Part shown: positions 46,712-58,704 of the stretch, piece by piece
Layout of the letters: each line of letters opens with the position of its first letter
How positions within the stretch are numbered: position 1 is the stretch's first letter
Assembly: GCA_913061185.1 (NCBI GenBank)
Contig: CAJXTI010000015.1
Span: forward strand, 1 to 64,000
Direction: 5' to 3'
From: an uncultured Oceanobacter sp.
GTDB taxonomy: Bacteria; Pseudomonadota; Gammaproteobacteria; Pseudomonadales; Oceanobacteraceae
DNA: 64,000 nucleotides
Notes under the pieces: generated by a model
The model's input: only the letters and a program-made list of their open reading frames with translations
The model's database searches: none
Told to the model about the DNA's origin: nothing
Program-made: the position numbers and the translations under genes

Positions 46712-47170
46712 TCAGTTGTCGGCCAGCGCCCGTTGATACAGTTCCTGGTCGCTGCTCGCACTGCGCAATAGGTGGCGATATTGGCTCTGGCTGAAATTTT
46801 CTGCCAGGGTTGCCAGTATTTTCAGGTGGTCGTCTGTTGCTTCTTCAGGCACCAGCAAGGCAAATACAAGATCGACTGGCTGATGGTCTATGGCATCAAA
46901 GTCGATGGCCTCGCGCAGGTGGAGTAATACCCCAACGGCCCGTTCACATTGCCGTAATCGACAGTGGGGGATAGCGATGCCTTCGCCAATGCCGGTACTG
47001 CCAAGGCGCTCACGCCCAAGCAGGCGTTCAAAAACCTCATCCGATGAGCTGCCATCCACTTCTTCAGCAATCAGCTCTGCCAGAAACTCCAGCAGTTTTT
47101 TTTTGCTGGTAATGGCGACATCGGTACGAGTACGTTCAGGCGCAAGAATATCGGCAATCGCTATGCTCAT
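46712..47170 (-). CDS. ptsN: PTS-Ntr EIIA component PtsN
   Basis: 152 aa. Active-site His69 in GIAIPHCRL, flanked by GSTGIGEG and the EIIA-Ntr fold (LLHLREAIDFDAIDHQPVDLVFALLVPE). End of the nitrogen-related phosphorelay, linked to K+ transport and stress control. Overlap-free 3-bp spacing after hpf. Confidence 0.96.
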   Translation of the reverse strand: MSIAIADILAPERTRTDVAITSKKKLLEFLAELIAEEVDGSSSDEVFERLLGRERLGSTGIGEGIAIPHCRLRQCERAVGVLLHLREAIDFDAIDHQPVDLVFALLVPEEATDDHLKILATLAENFSQSQYRHLLRSASSDQELYQRALADN

Positions 47171-47173
47171 GTG

Positions 47174-47476
47174 TCAGCCTTGTCCGTGCTGTCGGGCAAC
47201 CAGTTTTTCTTTGTGTTTCAGCACTTGCCGATCCAGTTTGTCGGCCAGCAAGTCAATGGCAGCGTACATGTCGTCATGGGATGACGTCGCATGAAAATCG
47301 GCACCACTGACGTGCAGCGATGCTTCTGCCAGCTGACGGCCTTTTTCAAGGGTCAGGGTAACCTGACCAGAGGTAATGGGTTCGGCATGCCGCTCAAGGC
47401 GAACCAGTTTTTCCTTGACGTATTCTTCCATGGCTTCGGTAACTTCGACATGGTGTCCACTGATATTGATGCTCAT
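47174..47476 (-). CDS. hpf: Ribosome hibernation-promoting factor, short form
   Basis: 100 aa YfiA/HPF-family protein (INISGHHVEVTEAMEEYVKEKL at the start, HATSSHDDMYAAIDLLADKLDRQV in the middle). The short form acts with RMF to make 100S ribosomes in stationary phase. Located 51 bp after rpoN. Confidence 0.96.
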   Translation of the reverse strand: MSINISGHHVEVTEAMEEYVKEKLVRLERHAEPITSGQVTLTLEKGRQLAEASLHVSGADFHATSSHDDMYAAIDLLADKLDRQVLKHKEKLVARQHGQG

Positions 47477-47527
47477 AAACGGCTCCTTATGGCTCGCTTT
47501 AAACCGAACAAGGATCGACGGGGTCGA

Positions 47528-49018
47528 TCAAATCAACTGTTTCCGCTCATTCGATGGCGGAATCATCATTGCCTCACGATATTTGGCCACCGTGCGGCGT
47601 GCAACCTGAATTCCCTTGTCTCCGAGGACGACGGCGATCTTGTTGTCACTCAGTGGCTTGCGCGGGTTTTCTTCGCTAATCAGCTTCTTGATCATGGCGC
47701 GAATGGCGGTTGATGAACATTCGCCGCCAGCATCGGTACTGACATGGCTGGAGAAAAAGTACTTCAGTTCAAAAATACCACGCGGTGTGTGCATGAATTT
47801 TTGCGTCGTTACCCGTGAAATGGTCGACTCGTGCATACCAACGGCATCGGCAATATCATGCAGTACCAGTGGTTTCATAGCTTCTTCGCCCTGCTCAAAA
47901 AAGTCGAGCTGATATTCGACAATTTTGGTAGCGACTTTCAGCAGGGTTTCGTTGCGGCTTTGCAGGCTTTTGATAAACCAGCGCGCTTCTTGCAGGTGAT
48001 CTTTGAGGAAGGCGTTGTCGGCACTGCTGTCTGAGCGGCGCACCAACGAGGCGTAGTCGGAGTTTACCCGCAGTTTGGGGGCAATATCCGGGTTCAGTTC
48101 AACGCGCCATTCATCGCGGATGTTACGCACGATCACGTCGGGCACAACGTATTCTGACTGTTCGGAGCTGATTCCGGCTCCTGGTTTGGGATTCAACTCC
48201 TTGACCAGGCGTAATACGGCTTTGAGGTCTTCTTCTTTCAGCCGGGTTTTGCGCATCAGCGTGGGGTAGTCTTTACTGCCCAGCAGGGCAATGTAGTCAC
48301 CGATCACCAGTTTGGCTTCTGCCAGCCAGGGAGTGTCGGCTGGCAGCTGGTTTAACTGCAGGATCAGGCATTCGCGCAGGTCGCGGGCAAAAACACCAGC
48401 CGGATCAAACTGTTGCAGGCGTTTGAGTACGGCCTGGACTTCGTCTTCCTCAACCCCAAATTCCGGATCCATGGAACCCAGTACGTCGTCTATGGTGGTG
48501 TGGAGGTAGCCGTCGTCGTCGACACCGTCAATCAGCATGGTGGCAATCTCGCGATCGACATCACTCATGGGAGTCAGATTCAGTTGCCATTCCAGATGCC
48601 CTTGCAGGTCGTCGGAGGTGGCATGACGGGAGTCGTAGTCAAAGTCGTCGTCGCCGACAGAGCCTGAACCGGAGGAAACGCCAGCGGTAGTCTGGAAGGT
48701 ATCGTCCCAATTGCTGTCGACCGGCAGGTCATCCGGCATCTTGTCGTCCGACCACTGTTCACCCAGTTCCTGGGTGTCGGTGTCGGTCGCTGTCGCCGTG
48801 ACGGCGGCTTCTCGCTCCTGATCGCCGTTGGTTTGCTGGGCATCCGTATAGTCGTCGTGCTCGGACTCTTCGAATTCCAGCATGGGATTGGAATCCAGGG
48901 CTTCCTGGATTTCCTGTTGCAGATCAAGGGTAGACAATTGCAGCAGTCGAATTGCCTGTTGCAGCTGAGGGGTCATGGTCAGCTGCTGACCCATTTTTAA
49001 CTGAAGCGATGCTTTCAT
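47528..49018 (-). CDS. rpoN: RNA polymerase sigma-54 factor
   Basis: 496 aa. The N-terminal Gln-rich activator region ([23 protein letters not shown]) is followed by an acidic stretch (about 50-130), the core-binding region, a helix-turn-helix and the RpoN box [10 protein letters not shown] near the end. Directs transcription from -24/-12 promoters with enhancer-binding proteins, often for nitrogen use. Located between lptB and hpf, as in most Proteobacteria. Confidence 0.98.
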   Translation of the reverse strand: MKASLQLKMGQQLTMTPQLQQAIRLLQLSTLDLQQEIQEALDSNPMLEFEESEHDDYTDAQQTNGDQEREAAVTATATDTDTQELGEQWSDDKMPDDLPVDSNWDDTFQTTAGVSSGSGSVGDDDFDYDSRHATSDDLQGHLEWQLNLTPMSDVDREIATMLIDGVDDDGYLHTTIDDVLGSMDPEFGVEEDEVQAVLKRLQQFDPAGVFARDLRECLILQLNQLPADTPWLAEAKLVIGDYIALLGSKDYPTLMRKTRLKEEDLKAVLRLVKELNPKPGAGISSEQSEYVVPDVIVRNIRDEWRVELNPDIAPKLRVNSDYASLVRRSDSSADNAFLKDHLQEARWFIKSLQSRNETLLKVATKIVEYQLDFFEQGEEAMKPLVLHDIADAVGMHESTISRVTTQKFMHTPRGIFELKYFFSSHVSTDAGGECSSTAIRAMIKKLISEENPRKPLSDNKIAVVLGDKGIQVARRTVAKYREAMMIPPSNERKQLI

Positions 49019-49147
49019 ACAGCGTTATAGTTCATCGGTTGTCGGCATGGTCTGTGCATTATACGCCAGCCTGTGAGGCTGGGAATGCTTTTCATGGTGT
49101 CGAAATGAAACAGCGCCGGGCATCATAGCCCTGTAAGCCAGTAAGAA

Positions 49148-49873
49148 TCAAAGACGGAAGTCCTGACCAAGGTAGATGGCCCGAACCTGTTCGTTGGCGA
49201 GTACTTCATCGGCGCTGCCTTCGGCAATAATGTGTCCACCGCCTACGATATAGGCTTTTTCACAAATTGCGAGGGTTTCGCGGACGTTGTGATCGGTAAT
49301 CAGTACGCCAATGCCGCGCGCCTTGAGCTGGCGAATGATGGCCATAATGTCGGATACGGAAATCGGGTCGACACCGGCAAAGGGTTCATCAAGCAAAATA
49401 AAGGAGGGTTCGGCGGCCAGTGCCCGGGCAATTTCTACCCGGCGGCGTTCACCGCCGGAGAGTGACATCCCCAGGCTGCTGCGAATGTGCTGGATATGAA
49501 ATTCGTCCAGCAGTTGTTCCAGCTGTTGCTGGCGTTGGGGTTTTTTCAGTTCCGTGCGGGTTTCCAGAATGGCCATGATGTTGTCTTCGACGCTGAGCTT
49601 GCGGAAGATCGAGGCTTCTTGTGGCAGATAGCCAATGCCTTTCTGGGCACGGCCATGCATGGGCAGGTGACTGATGTCGTCGTCGTCAATTTTGACGCGT
49701 CCCTTGTCGGCCTGTACCAGGTTGACAATCATGTAAAAACAGGTGGTTTTACCGGCTCCGTTAGGGCCGAGCAGGCCGACAATTTGCCCGCTGCTGACGG
49801 CAAGGGATACGTCTTTGACGACCTCTCGGCCGCTGTAGCTTTTGGCCAGATGTTCCGCCCTGAGCGTTTTCAT
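49148..49873 (-). CDS. lptB: LPS export ABC transporter ATP-binding protein LptB
   Basis: 241 aa. Walker [11 protein letters not shown]-loop in [17 protein letters not shown], signature [13 protein letters not shown], Walker [15 protein letters not shown]. Drives LPS extraction from the inner membrane with LptF and LptG (not in the window). Start overlaps lptA by 4 bp. Confidence 0.97.
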   Translation of the reverse strand: MKTLRAEHLAKSYSGREVVKDVSLAVSSGQIVGLLGPNGAGKTTCFYMIVNLVQADKGRVKIDDDDISHLPMHGRAQKGIGYLPQEASIFRKLSVEDNIMAILETRTELKKPQRQQQLEQLLDEFHIQHIRSSLGMSLSGGERRRVEIARALAAEPSFILLDEPFAGVDPISVSDIMAIIRQLKARGIGVLITDHNVRETLAICEKAYIVGGGHIIAEGSADEVLANEQVRAIYLGQDFRL

Positions 49874-50406
49874 GGTTGTGCTTCCGTGTCGGGCTGGGGC
49901 TGGATAATCACCCGGATACGCTGTTTGTCTTCCGACTCAGCCGTACCATCGGCAGGCGTGTCGGAGCCGCTGGCGGTCACGGTTTCCTGTTCAATGTCGT
50001 AGCGAATCAGTTCGCCACTGAAGAGGTTGTTTTCCTGGCGTAATTCGGCATTGCCTTTAAACGCGATTTCCTTGCGGGTGGCGTAAAAATCGATGCGATT
50101 GGCGGTTGCCTGAGTGACCGGCTTGTTGCTGCTGACCTGTTGCTGGTAGCGGGCGGGTTGACCTTCGGCGATGGCTTGTTCGAGAATTTTGCCGTTCAGG
50201 ATCAGTACCAGGCGTTCAGATTCGATTTTCAGAGTACCTTGCGTCAGTACCACATCCCCTTCATAAACGACCATGCCGGTTTTGCGATCGAGTTCGGCGC
50301 GGTCGGACTGGATAATCATTTCTTGCTGCCAGTCTTCTGGCAATGCCTCTACCGTGGCAACCAGGGCGCTGGTGAGCAGCAGCAGGGCTGCCAGTTTATT
50401 GTACAT
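49870..50406 (-). CDS. lptA: LPS transport periplasmic protein LptA
   Basis: 178 aa. Signal peptide (about 1-21), then the OstA/LptA beta-jellyroll with [30 protein letters not shown] and [22 protein letters not shown]. Bridges LptC to LptD across the periplasm. The last 30 residues are polar and less conserved. Overlaps lptC by 11 bp and lptB by 4 bp. Confidence 0.95.
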   Translation of the reverse strand: MYNKLAALLLLTSALVATVEALPEDWQQEMIIQSDRAELDRKTGMVVYEGDVVLTQGTLKIESERLVLILNGKILEQAIAEGQPARYQQQVSSNKPVTQATANRIDFYATRKEIAFKGNAELRQENNLFSGELIRYDIEQETVTASGSDTPADGTAESEDKQRIRVIIQPQPDTEAQP

Positions 50407-50959
50407 ACCGGGTACTCACGTGTTCTTGAAGGTCGAGGTGTTGACGCTTGATGTCCAGAGTCATGCCTGTTGCGTGGGTAATACTGTTGCCATTACGAAT
50501 GGTAACCTGTTTGGTCGTAGAGGCTGTAGCCAATTCCGGTTCGTAGAGCAGTTGGCTGGTTTCAATACTCAGATCGTCATTTGTCTGGCCGGTCTCCGCC
50601 AGCGAACGTATTTCGACCTGATTGCGTAATTCAACCAGACTGTTGGCATCCTGAATGCGGCCGGATTCAGCACTGACACGCCATGCCTGTTGTGGAGCCG
50701 TCTGGGTGATAATAACGGGATTCTCCAGTCGGGTTTCCGAGAAAGCCGGAATATGGCTGGAGCCATCCGCTTGCAGCGTTTGCTGCAGTTGGCCATTAAC
50801 GTCGTAGTGGCGATGCTGTAATTGCTTGCCATAATAATCCGGTTCAAAACTGACCACCTGGGTTTCAGCGGTGACCAGTTCAGTGGTGTAGCGTTCTACT
50901 GCCAGCAAGGCAAGGCCAAAGACCACCGCCAGTACCAGCAGCAGATAGCGCTTGCGCAT
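50396..50959 (-). CDS. lptC: LPS export protein LptC
   Basis: 187 aa. One N-terminal membrane anchor (about 5-22) and a periplasmic LptC domain (PDYYGKQLQHRHYDVNGQLQQTL, VELRNQVEIRS). Takes LPS from LptBFG and hands it to LptA. Its start shares one base with the kdsD stop. The kdsC gene that usually lies between kdsD and lptC is absent. Confidence 0.94.
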   Translation of the reverse strand: MRKRYLLLVLAVVFGLALLAVERYTTELVTAETQVVSFEPDYYGKQLQHRHYDVNGQLQQTLQADGSSHIPAFSETRLENPVIITQTAPQQAWRVSAESGRIQDANSLVELRNQVEIRSLAETGQTNDDLSIETSQLLYEPELATASTTKQVTIRNGNSITHATGMTLDIKRQHLDLQEHVSTRYVQ

Positions 50960-51936
50960 CAGATGACTCCGGCACGCAGCAAGTCGTGCATGGTAATCAC
51001 GCCGCAGATGCGGTGGTTTTCAGCCACGACAAGCGCATTGATTTTACTGTCTTCCATAATTTTCAACGCTTCTGCGGCCAACATGCCGGGTAATATGGTT
51101 TTGGCATGGCGCGTCATCAGGTCGGCAATAATGGCGGAATGGATATCAACACCATGGTCGATGGTACGGCGCAGGTCGCCATCGGTGAAAATTCCCACCA
51201 GATCGCCGGAGGCGGTTTGAATCGTGGTCATCCCGAGGCCTTTGGTGGTCATTTCAAGCAGCGAGCGCGACAGGCTGGATTCCGGCCTGACCGTGGGAAT
51301 CTCTGGGCCGCTGTGCATGATGTCTTCCACTTTTAGCAACAGACGCCGCCCGAGGCTGCCGCCGGGATGTGAAAACGCGAAGTCTTCGGCGGTAAATCCG
51401 CGTGCTTCCAGCAAGGCGATTGCCAGTGCATCTCCCAGTACCAGGGCGCTGGTGGTTGAGGAGGTGGGTGCCAGACCCAGCGGACAGGCTTCTGAATCGA
51501 CGCTGGCGTTCAGATGGGCAGCCGAGGCCAGACCCAGCGTGGAACGCGGATTGCCGGTGATGCTGATCAAAGGGATCGCCATGCGCTTCAATAACGGCAA
51601 CAGGCTGGTCACTTCTGCGGTTTCACCGGAGTTACTCAGGGCAATCACGACGTCCACTGCGGTGATCATGCCCATATCGCCGTGACTGGCTTCACCAGGG
51701 TGAACAAAAAAGGCCGGTGTCCCTGTGCTGGCCAAGGTGGCCGCAATTTTGTTGCCGATGTGGCCGGATTTACCCATCCCGGTGACCACGACTCGACCCT
51801 GGCAAGACAGCATCAGCTGGCAGGCAGTAATAAAATTGCTATCCAGCATGGCTGACAGATTATGAATGGCGCGCTGTTCCAGTTCGATGGTGCGCAGCGC
51901 CGATTTCAGAAAATCAAAATCAAATTCAGTGTTCAT
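50959..51936 (-). CDS. kdsD: D-arabinose 5-phosphate isomerase
   Basis: 325 aa. SIS sugar-isomerase domain (about 40-185, VVVTGMGKSGHIGNKIAATLASTGTPAFFVHPGEASHGD) followed by a CBS pair (about 205-320). Makes arabinose 5-phosphate for Kdo synthesis. Lies directly before lptC with no kdsC between. Confidence 0.97.
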   Translation of the reverse strand: MNTEFDFDFLKSALRTIELEQRAIHNLSAMLDSNFITACQLMLSCQGRVVVTGMGKSGHIGNKIAATLASTGTPAFFVHPGEASHGDMGMITAVDVVIALSNSGETAEVTSLLPLLKRMAIPLISITGNPRSTLGLASAAHLNASVDSEACPLGLAPTSSTTSALVLGDALAIALLEARGFTAEDFAFSHPGGSLGRRLLLKVEDIMHSGPEIPTVRPESSLSRSLLEMTTKGLGMTTIQTASGDLVGIFTDGDLRRTIDHGVDIHSAIIADLMTRHAKTILPGMLAAEALKIMEDSKINALVVAENHRICGVITMHDLLRAGVI

Positions 51937-51937
51937 T

Positions 51938-51971
51938 GTTATCCGTTGCTTGTCGTTATCCGTTGCTTGTC
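51938..51971 (+). repeat. 17-bp tandem repeat x2 spanning the antiporter stop codon
   Basis: GTTATCCGTTGCTTGTC occurs twice without change (51938-51954 and 51955-51971). Read on the minus strand, the copy at 51955-51971 encodes the last antiporter codons and stop; the second copy fills the space up to the kdsD start. Confidence 0.95.
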
Positions 51972-52921
51972 ATCATAAACAGGGTGGTCAGGTAGCCCAG
52001 ATAGCTCAGCCCAAGCAGGCTGCCACTGAAGCGTCCCATCACTCCACTACGACGATTGAGTATAAACAGTACCAACAGTACCAGAGTCAGAGCCAACATG
52101 ACGGGCAGGTCGCGATACAGTGCCATTGGTTCGACTGCAACTGTCGCGATCAGACCGGGGACAGGCATCACTGCGAGCAGGTTAAATATGTTGGAGCCAA
52201 TCACGTTGCCAATCGCAATGTCGTGATGCCCTTTGAGGGCGCTGGCAACCGATGCCGCCAGTTCTGGCAGGCTGGTACCAATGGCAACGATGGTCAGGCC
52301 AATCATCAGATCGCTGATGCCAAAGCTGCGGGCAATTTCTGTTGCGCCCCAAACCAGTGCCTTGGAGCTGATCATCAGGCAGACCAGTCCGAGCAAGAGC
52401 CAGAACACTGCCATCTTGGTGGACAGCGATTCAATCGCTGCGGCTTCGTCTTCATCAACCAGCGATTCGCCGCTGTCATCGGATTCCTGAAACAGGATGT
52501 ACATGGCGGCAACCAGTCCGGCCAGCAGCAGGATGGAATCAATATAGCTGAGTTCCAGGTCGGCCAGTGTCAAACCGGCAAGAATACTGACCAGCAGCAG
52601 CAGTGGCAGTTCTTTGCGTAACAACTTCTTTTTCAGCGGAATCGGGCTGACCAGTGCAGTAATACCCAGTACCAGGCCGATATTGGTGATATTAGAACCC
52701 AGTGCGTTGCCTATGGCGAGGTTGCCAGCACCATCCAGTGTCGCGACGGCAGAGACAAACAGCTCGGGAGCGGAGGTGCCGATGGAGACAATGGTCAGTC
52801 CGACCAGCAGCGGTGACATGCCGAGACGACGGGCTGTCGCCGCAGCACCGAGGACAAACTTGTCGGCACTCCATACCAGAACAACCAAACCGATAAGGAC
52901 GGCAACCAGTGCTGTGATCAT
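51956..52921 (-). CDS. yrbG: CaCA-family Na+/Ca2+ antiporter (YrbG-like)
   Basis: 321 aa, about ten membrane segments in two inverted halves, each with the alpha-repeat motif: TIVSIGTSAPELFVSAVAT and TIVAIGTSLPELAASVAS, plus GNALGSNITNIGLVLG and GNVIGSNIFNLLAV. A central acidic loop (about 150-180) lies between halves. The ATG at 52921 is preferred; the longer frame upstream crosses the divergent promoter. E. coli has the same gene between mla and kdsD. Confidence 0.93.
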   Translation of the reverse strand: MITALVAVLIGLVVLVWSADKFVLGAAATARRLGMSPLLVGLTIVSIGTSAPELFVSAVATLDGAGNLAIGNALGSNITNIGLVLGITALVSPIPLKKKLLRKELPLLLLVSILAGLTLADLELSYIDSILLLAGLVAAMYILFQESDDSGESLVDEDEAAAIESLSTKMAVFWLLLGLVCLMISSKALVWGATEIARSFGISDLMIGLTIVAIGTSLPELAASVASALKGHHDIAIGNVIGSNIFNLLAVMPVPGLIATVAVEPMALYRDLPVMLALTLVLLVLFILNRRSGVMGRFSGSLLGLSYLGYLTTLFMMTSNG

Positions 52922-53127
52922 GATGCTCCTGCAGGTGAATTCTGCTTTGACGTGCTTGATGATAGAGAGGCCGCATTGTACCGAAGGGGCGCAAGGGCGC
53001 AATTGGAACAATGCGTTTTGTGGCGGGTGAAGGTCATCACAAAAGCAGCGTTGGTTCTGTCTGTGCAATCCGCTATGCTAGCGCTCACTTTAAACCCCGC
53101 ATTTCCGGCCCAGGTAAGGAAGCTTTC

Positions 53128-53940
53128 ATGGTGGTTGAGCAGCCCTACATCTCGGTGCGTGATCTGACCTTTACACGCGGCGATCGTTTGATCTACAACG
53201 GCCTGTCCGTCGATTTTCCCCGTGGCAAGGTCACCGCAATCATGGGTCCCAGTGGCACCGGGAAAACAACCTTGTTGCGCCTGATTGGTGGTCAGTTGCT
53301 TCCCGACAGTGGTTCTATCCTGCTTGCCGGAGAAGAAATTACCACTCTCAAACGTCATCAGCTGTTCGAACTCCGCAAACAGAAAATGGGCATGCTGTTC
53401 CAGACCGGTGCCCTGTTTACTGACCTGGATGTGTTCGATAACGTGGCTTTCCCCTTGCGTGTTCATACCGATTTGCCCGAATCCATGATTCGGGATCTGG
53501 TACTGATGAAGCTGGAAGCCGTCGGTTTGCGCGGAGCTCGCAGTCTTAATCCGGCTGAATTGTCCGGCGGCATGGCGCGTCGAGTGGCACTGGCACGTTC
53601 CATCGCCATGGATCCTGAACTGATCATGTACGACGAACCCTTTACTGGTCTTGACCCTATTTCAATGGGAATGATCGTCAAGCTGATTCGCGGGCTGAAC
53701 AAGGCACTCGGACTGACCAGTCTGCTGGTATCCCACGATGTTGAGGAATGTTGCGGGATTGCTGATTACCTGTGCCTGGTCTCGGGTGGCAAGGTGATCG
53801 GTTTTGGCACGCCGAATGAGCTGTTGCATGAAGGCTCGGATGAAGTTCGCCAGTTCCTCAATGGCGACCCTGATGGGCCGGTACCGTTTCATTATCCCGC
53901 GAATGATTACCGCCAGGACATATTGGCAGGGAGCGACTGA
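53128..53940 (+). CDS. mlaF: Phospholipid ABC transporter ATP-binding protein MlaF
   Basis: 270 aa. The ATG at 53128 follows TAAGGA and gives the normal length. Walker [10 protein letters not shown], signature [14 protein letters not shown] and Walker [13 protein letters not shown] are present. Powers retrograde or anterograde phospholipid movement by MlaFEDB between the membranes. First gene of mlaFEDCB, divergent from the antiporter gene. Confidence 0.97.
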   Translation: MVVEQPYISVRDLTFTRGDRLIYNGLSVDFPRGKVTAIMGPSGTGKTTLLRLIGGQLLPDSGSILLAGEEITTLKRHQLFELRKQKMGMLFQTGALFTDLDVFDNVAFPLRVHTDLPESMIRDLVLMKLEAVGLRGARSLNPAELSGGMARRVALARSIAMDPELIMYDEPFTGLDPISMGMIVKLIRGLNKALGLTSLLVSHDVEECCGIADYLCLVSGGKVIGFGTPNELLHEGSDEVRQFLNGDPDGPVPFHYPANDYRQDILAGSD

Positions 53941-53942
53941 AT

Positions 53943-54725
53943 ATGCTCAATCGATTGCAGTTGCTGGGCCGTCGTGGCTTGTCTTCCATTGAGGCACTGG
54001 GCGCTGCGTCCCTGGTGTTATGGCATTCACTGGCTTGGGGCGGCCCAGGCAGTGCGACGTTTTCTGACCTGATTCGACAACTCTATTCTGTTGGTGTGCG
54101 CTCGCTCAGTATTATTGCCGTTGCCGGCTTCTTTGTCGGTATGGTGCTGGGGTTGCAAGGCTATACCATTCTGGTTGATTTTGGCTCCGAGGCGGCGCTG
54201 GGCACGCTGGTGTCGCTGACGCTGTTGCGTGAGCTGGGGCCGGTGGTCGCGGCGCTGTTGTTTGCCGGGCGGGCTGGTTCCGCGTTAACGGCAGAAATTG
54301 GCCTGATGAAGGCAACGGAACAGTTGTCGGCGATGGAAATGATGGGGGTTGATCCGCTCAAGCGAGTGATTACGCCGCGTTTGTGGGCCGGTATTATCTC
54401 GCTGCCCGTGCTGACGCTGATATTTAATACCGTGGGCATCTGGGGCGGGGCCTTTGTTGCCGTTGATATGCTGGGTATTGATGAAGGTGCCTACTGGGGC
54501 AATATGCAGGCGTCAGTCGAATTTTATAACGACGTGGTCAAGGGAATTATCAAGTCGGTCGCATTTGGCTGGGTGGTGACCTGGATTGCGGTTTATCAGG
54601 GCTATGCATCAATGCCGACTTCAGAAGGCATTGGCAAGGCAACAACCCAGACGGTGGTGATTTCCTCGCTGGCGGTATTGGGACTCGATTTTGTACTGAC
54701 AGCAGTCATGTTTGGAGGCGTTTAA
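53943..54725 (+). CDS. mlaE: Phospholipid ABC transporter permease MlaE
   Basis: 260 aa permease with five or six membrane segments. [39 protein letters not shown] is the family core. Forms the dimeric channel of the Mla complex. Starts 2 bp after mlaF. Confidence 0.97.
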   Translation: MLNRLQLLGRRGLSSIEALGAASLVLWHSLAWGGPGSATFSDLIRQLYSVGVRSLSIIAVAGFFVGMVLGLQGYTILVDFGSEAALGTLVSLTLLRELGPVVAALLFAGRAGSALTAEIGLMKATEQLSAMEMMGVDPLKRVITPRLWAGIISLPVLTLIFNTVGIWGGAFVAVDMLGIDEGAYWGNMQASVEFYNDVVKGIIKSVAFGWVVTWIAVYQGYASMPTSEGIGKATTQTVVISSLAVLGLDFVLTAVMFGGV

Positions 54726-54727
54726 TT

Positions 54728-55189
54728 ATGCAAAAGCGTTCTGTAGAGCTCACCGTCGGTGCTTTTATGGTGATCGGTATTCTGGCTCTGGTACTGATGG
54801 CGCTCCGCGTCAGCGGTTTGTCGATGAGTGATGCCGGAGATACCTATACCATCAAGGCCCGTTTCGAAAATTTGGGGGGTCTGAACGAGCGCGCCAAGGT
54901 CTCCATGGCGGGAGTGACCATTGGTCGGGTGACCAAGGTGTACCTCGACAAAGAATGGTACTCGGCTGTTGTCGAGATGGAAATCACCAAGGACATGAGC
55001 ACCCTGACCAGCGATACGTCAGCGGCGATTCTTACCGCAGGCTTGCTGGGAGAAAAATACATTGGCCTGACCGTGGGTGCCGAGGAAGACTTCCTCAAAG
55101 AAGGCGACTGGATTGAAGATACCCAGTCGGCGCTGGTACTTGAGGAATTAATTGGCCGTTTCTTGTTTAACAAGGCAGAAGATGGCTGA
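54728..55189 (+). CDS. mlaD: Phospholipid-binding MCE protein MlaD
   Basis: 153 aa. N-terminal membrane anchor (about 10-30) and one MCE domain (YTIKARFENLGGLNERAKVSMAGVTIGRVTKVYLD, then AAILTAGLLGEKYIGLT). Forms the hexameric ring of the complex. Followed by an unusual 132-bp gap before mlaC. Confidence 0.96.
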   Translation: MQKRSVELTVGAFMVIGILALVLMALRVSGLSMSDAGDTYTIKARFENLGGLNERAKVSMAGVTIGRVTKVYLDKEWYSAVVEMEITKDMSTLTSDTSAAILTAGLLGEKYIGLTVGAEEDFLKEGDWIEDTQSALVLEELIGRFLFNKAEDG

Positions 55190-55321
55190 TTTGCTGCTTT
55201 TATGATCGCTTTGTTGCAATTTGTAATGGTTGTAACTTAGCTTCCCAGATCAGGCGTATGGCAGCTGTCAGACCGTGGATACACAACGTAAGCCCGCGCT
55301 ACATGGAGAGAAGGAGACGTC

Positions 55322-55990
55322 ATGATTCGGTTGCTATTATTGGTTATGGTATTGCTTGCGCCTGGTGTTCAGGCACTTGAGTCAGAAGAACTGGGCGAGC
55401 ACGCCCACGAAGTGGTGCGACGGGTAACGACCAAGGTGCTGGAGAAAATCAACACCAATCGGGATCTTTACGAGAGTGACAAGGCCCGGTTTTATTGGGA
55501 GCTGGAAGATGTGTTGGGGCCGATGGTGGATTTTCGCCGGCTGACTCGCAAGATCATGGGGCGTTATTATTTTGATGCCAGCAAGGAACAACGCCAGCGT
55601 TTTGCCCGTGCCTTCAAGCGCAGTTTGCTGAGTTCCTACGCGACCGGCCTGATTGAGTTCACCGATTACGAAGTCCGGATGCTACCGCCTCGCAAGGATT
55701 TTGAACACACATCATCCAACACTCTGGTCGATCTGGAAGTTATTACCCCCAGTGGTCGGGTTTTTCCCATCACCCAGAGCATGTACTACGACCTGTCCTC
55801 CTACGCCTGGAAAGCGCAAAACGTGATTGTTAACGGCATCAACATCGGACAATTGTTTAATGAACAGTTTGTTCAGCTGGTTGAAGATAATAATGGCAAT
55901 ATCGGTGCGGCCATCGATCAATGGATCGAAAATTTGCAAGAGCAGGGACGCGAGTTGCGCAAGCGCTCCGTTGTCAGTGGGGCACAATAA
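55322..55990 (+). CDS. mlaC: Periplasmic phospholipid carrier MlaC
   Basis: 222 aa. Signal peptide (about 1-18, ending VQA). MlaC/Ttg2D fold: FRRLTRKIMGRYY, RFARAFKRSLLSSYATGLIEF, and a C-terminal VNGINIGQLFNEQF. Shuttles phospholipid between MlaA and MlaFEDB. Good AGAAGGAG site; it ends by sharing one base with the mlaB ATG. Confidence 0.96.
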   Translation: MIRLLLLVMVLLAPGVQALESEELGEHAHEVVRRVTTKVLEKINTNRDLYESDKARFYWELEDVLGPMVDFRRLTRKIMGRYYFDASKEQRQRFARAFKRSLLSSYATGLIEFTDYEVRMLPPRKDFEHTSSNTLVDLEVITPSGRVFPITQSMYYDLSSYAWKAQNVIVNGINIGQLFNEQFVQLVEDNNGNIGAAIDQWIENLQEQGRELRKRSVVSGAQ

Positions 55991-56301
55991 TGACCACGCT
56001 TGAGTCCCTCTCCGCCAACCTGGCCAATGTCAGTGGTGACATGCTGGCGTCCACTGTGGTTGCCTTGATTGAACCAGGGCACGAAATGATTCGCAGCTCC
56101 GGTGGCGAATGGTGTCTGGATATGTCCAATGTGGATCGGGTGTCGAGTGCCGCCGTGGCACTGCTACTCGATTGGATGAGAACCGCACGCCAGCACGACG
56201 TTCACATGACCATTCGCTCGGTGCCAGAACGGTTGATGCCTATTCTGCAGGTCAGTGACCTGGAAGTGCTGTTTGCCGAAGTCATGGTCACTGACGCATA
56301 A
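55990..56301 (+). CDS. mlaB: STAS-domain Mla subunit MlaB
   Basis: 103 aa. STAS domain (LDMSNVDRVSSAAVALLLDWMRTARQ) that binds MlaF and stabilises the complex. Begins at the last base of the mlaC stop, so it is the last mla gene. The frame extends upstream without homology. Confidence 0.93.
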   Translation: MTTLESLSANLANVSGDMLASTVVALIEPGHEMIRSSGGEWCLDMSNVDRVSSAAVALLLDWMRTARQHDVHMTIRSVPERLMPILQVSDLEVLFAEVMVTDA

Positions 56302-56485
56302 CGCACAGACGCGCATAAAAAGAGGGACGGCTTGGGTGCCGTTCCTGATGGTCACCGCGTACGGCCCGGCCCCCTCAAGCTGATTATCGGCCGAATAGCT
56401 ATTGCTGATCCTCCTTCCACTTATTCTGATCCACTAAATCCGCTATCATTCCCGCCCTCTCTAATTCCAATACCGGTGGAGCAAT

Positions 56486-58011
<1,526 letters not shown>

Positions 58012-58040
58012 TTGGCACACCACACTAGATTGAGGACATC

Positions 58041-58691
58041 ATGACCCAACCGCTTACCATTGCACTGTCCAAGGGACGCATTCTGGATGACACCTTGCCC
58101 CTGCTGGCCGAGGCGGGCATTCATCCGGCGGAAGACATTCAAAAAAGCCGCAAGCTGATCTTCGATACCAATCATGAGCATATCAAGCTGGTGGTGATTC
58201 GTGCGACGGACGTACCGACCTATGTCGAATACGGTGCAGCGGATCTGGGCGTGTCGGGCAAGGATGTGCTGATGGAGTACAACAGCGACAATCTGTGTGA
58301 GCCACTGGATCTGAACATTGCGACCTGTCGGCTGATGACGGCGGCCATCAAGGGCTATGCCTTGCCAGAAGGGCGGCTGCGGGTGGCGACCAAATTTGTC
58401 AACGTGGCCAAACGCTACTTTGCCGAACAGGGCCGTCAGGTCGACATTATCAAGCTGTACGGTGGCATGGAGCTGGCACCGATCATGGGCCTGGCGGATT
58501 TGATCGTCGACATCGTGGATACCGGCAATACCCTCAAGGCCAATGGTCTGGAAGCGCGTGACCTGATTGCCCCGATCAGCTCCCGACTGGTGGCCAGTCG
58601 TGCCGCGATGAAGGTCAAGCATGCCCAGATTCAGCCTATTATCGATTTGATTGGCGCTGCGGTAGAGCGTCAACAGCAGCAAGCCAAATAA
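58041..58691 (+). CDS. hisG: ATP phosphoribosyltransferase, short form
   Basis: 216 aa. Short HisG lacking the C-terminal ACT-like regulatory domain of the long form. [22 protein letters not shown] at the start and [23 protein letters not shown] near the PRPP site are typical. Needs HisZ, found at 33240. Opens the histidine genes; murA is 29 bp upstream. Confidence 0.97.
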   Translation: MTQPLTIALSKGRILDDTLPLLAEAGIHPAEDIQKSRKLIFDTNHEHIKLVVIRATDVPTYVEYGAADLGVSGKDVLMEYNSDNLCEPLDLNIATCRLMTAAIKGYALPEGRLRVATKFVNVAKRYFAEQGRQVDIIKLYGGMELAPIMGLADLIVDIVDTGNTLKANGLEARDLIAPISSRLVASRAAMKVKHAQIQPIIDLIGAAVERQQQQAK

Positions 58692-58704
58692 CCGGGGAGA
58701 CAAC

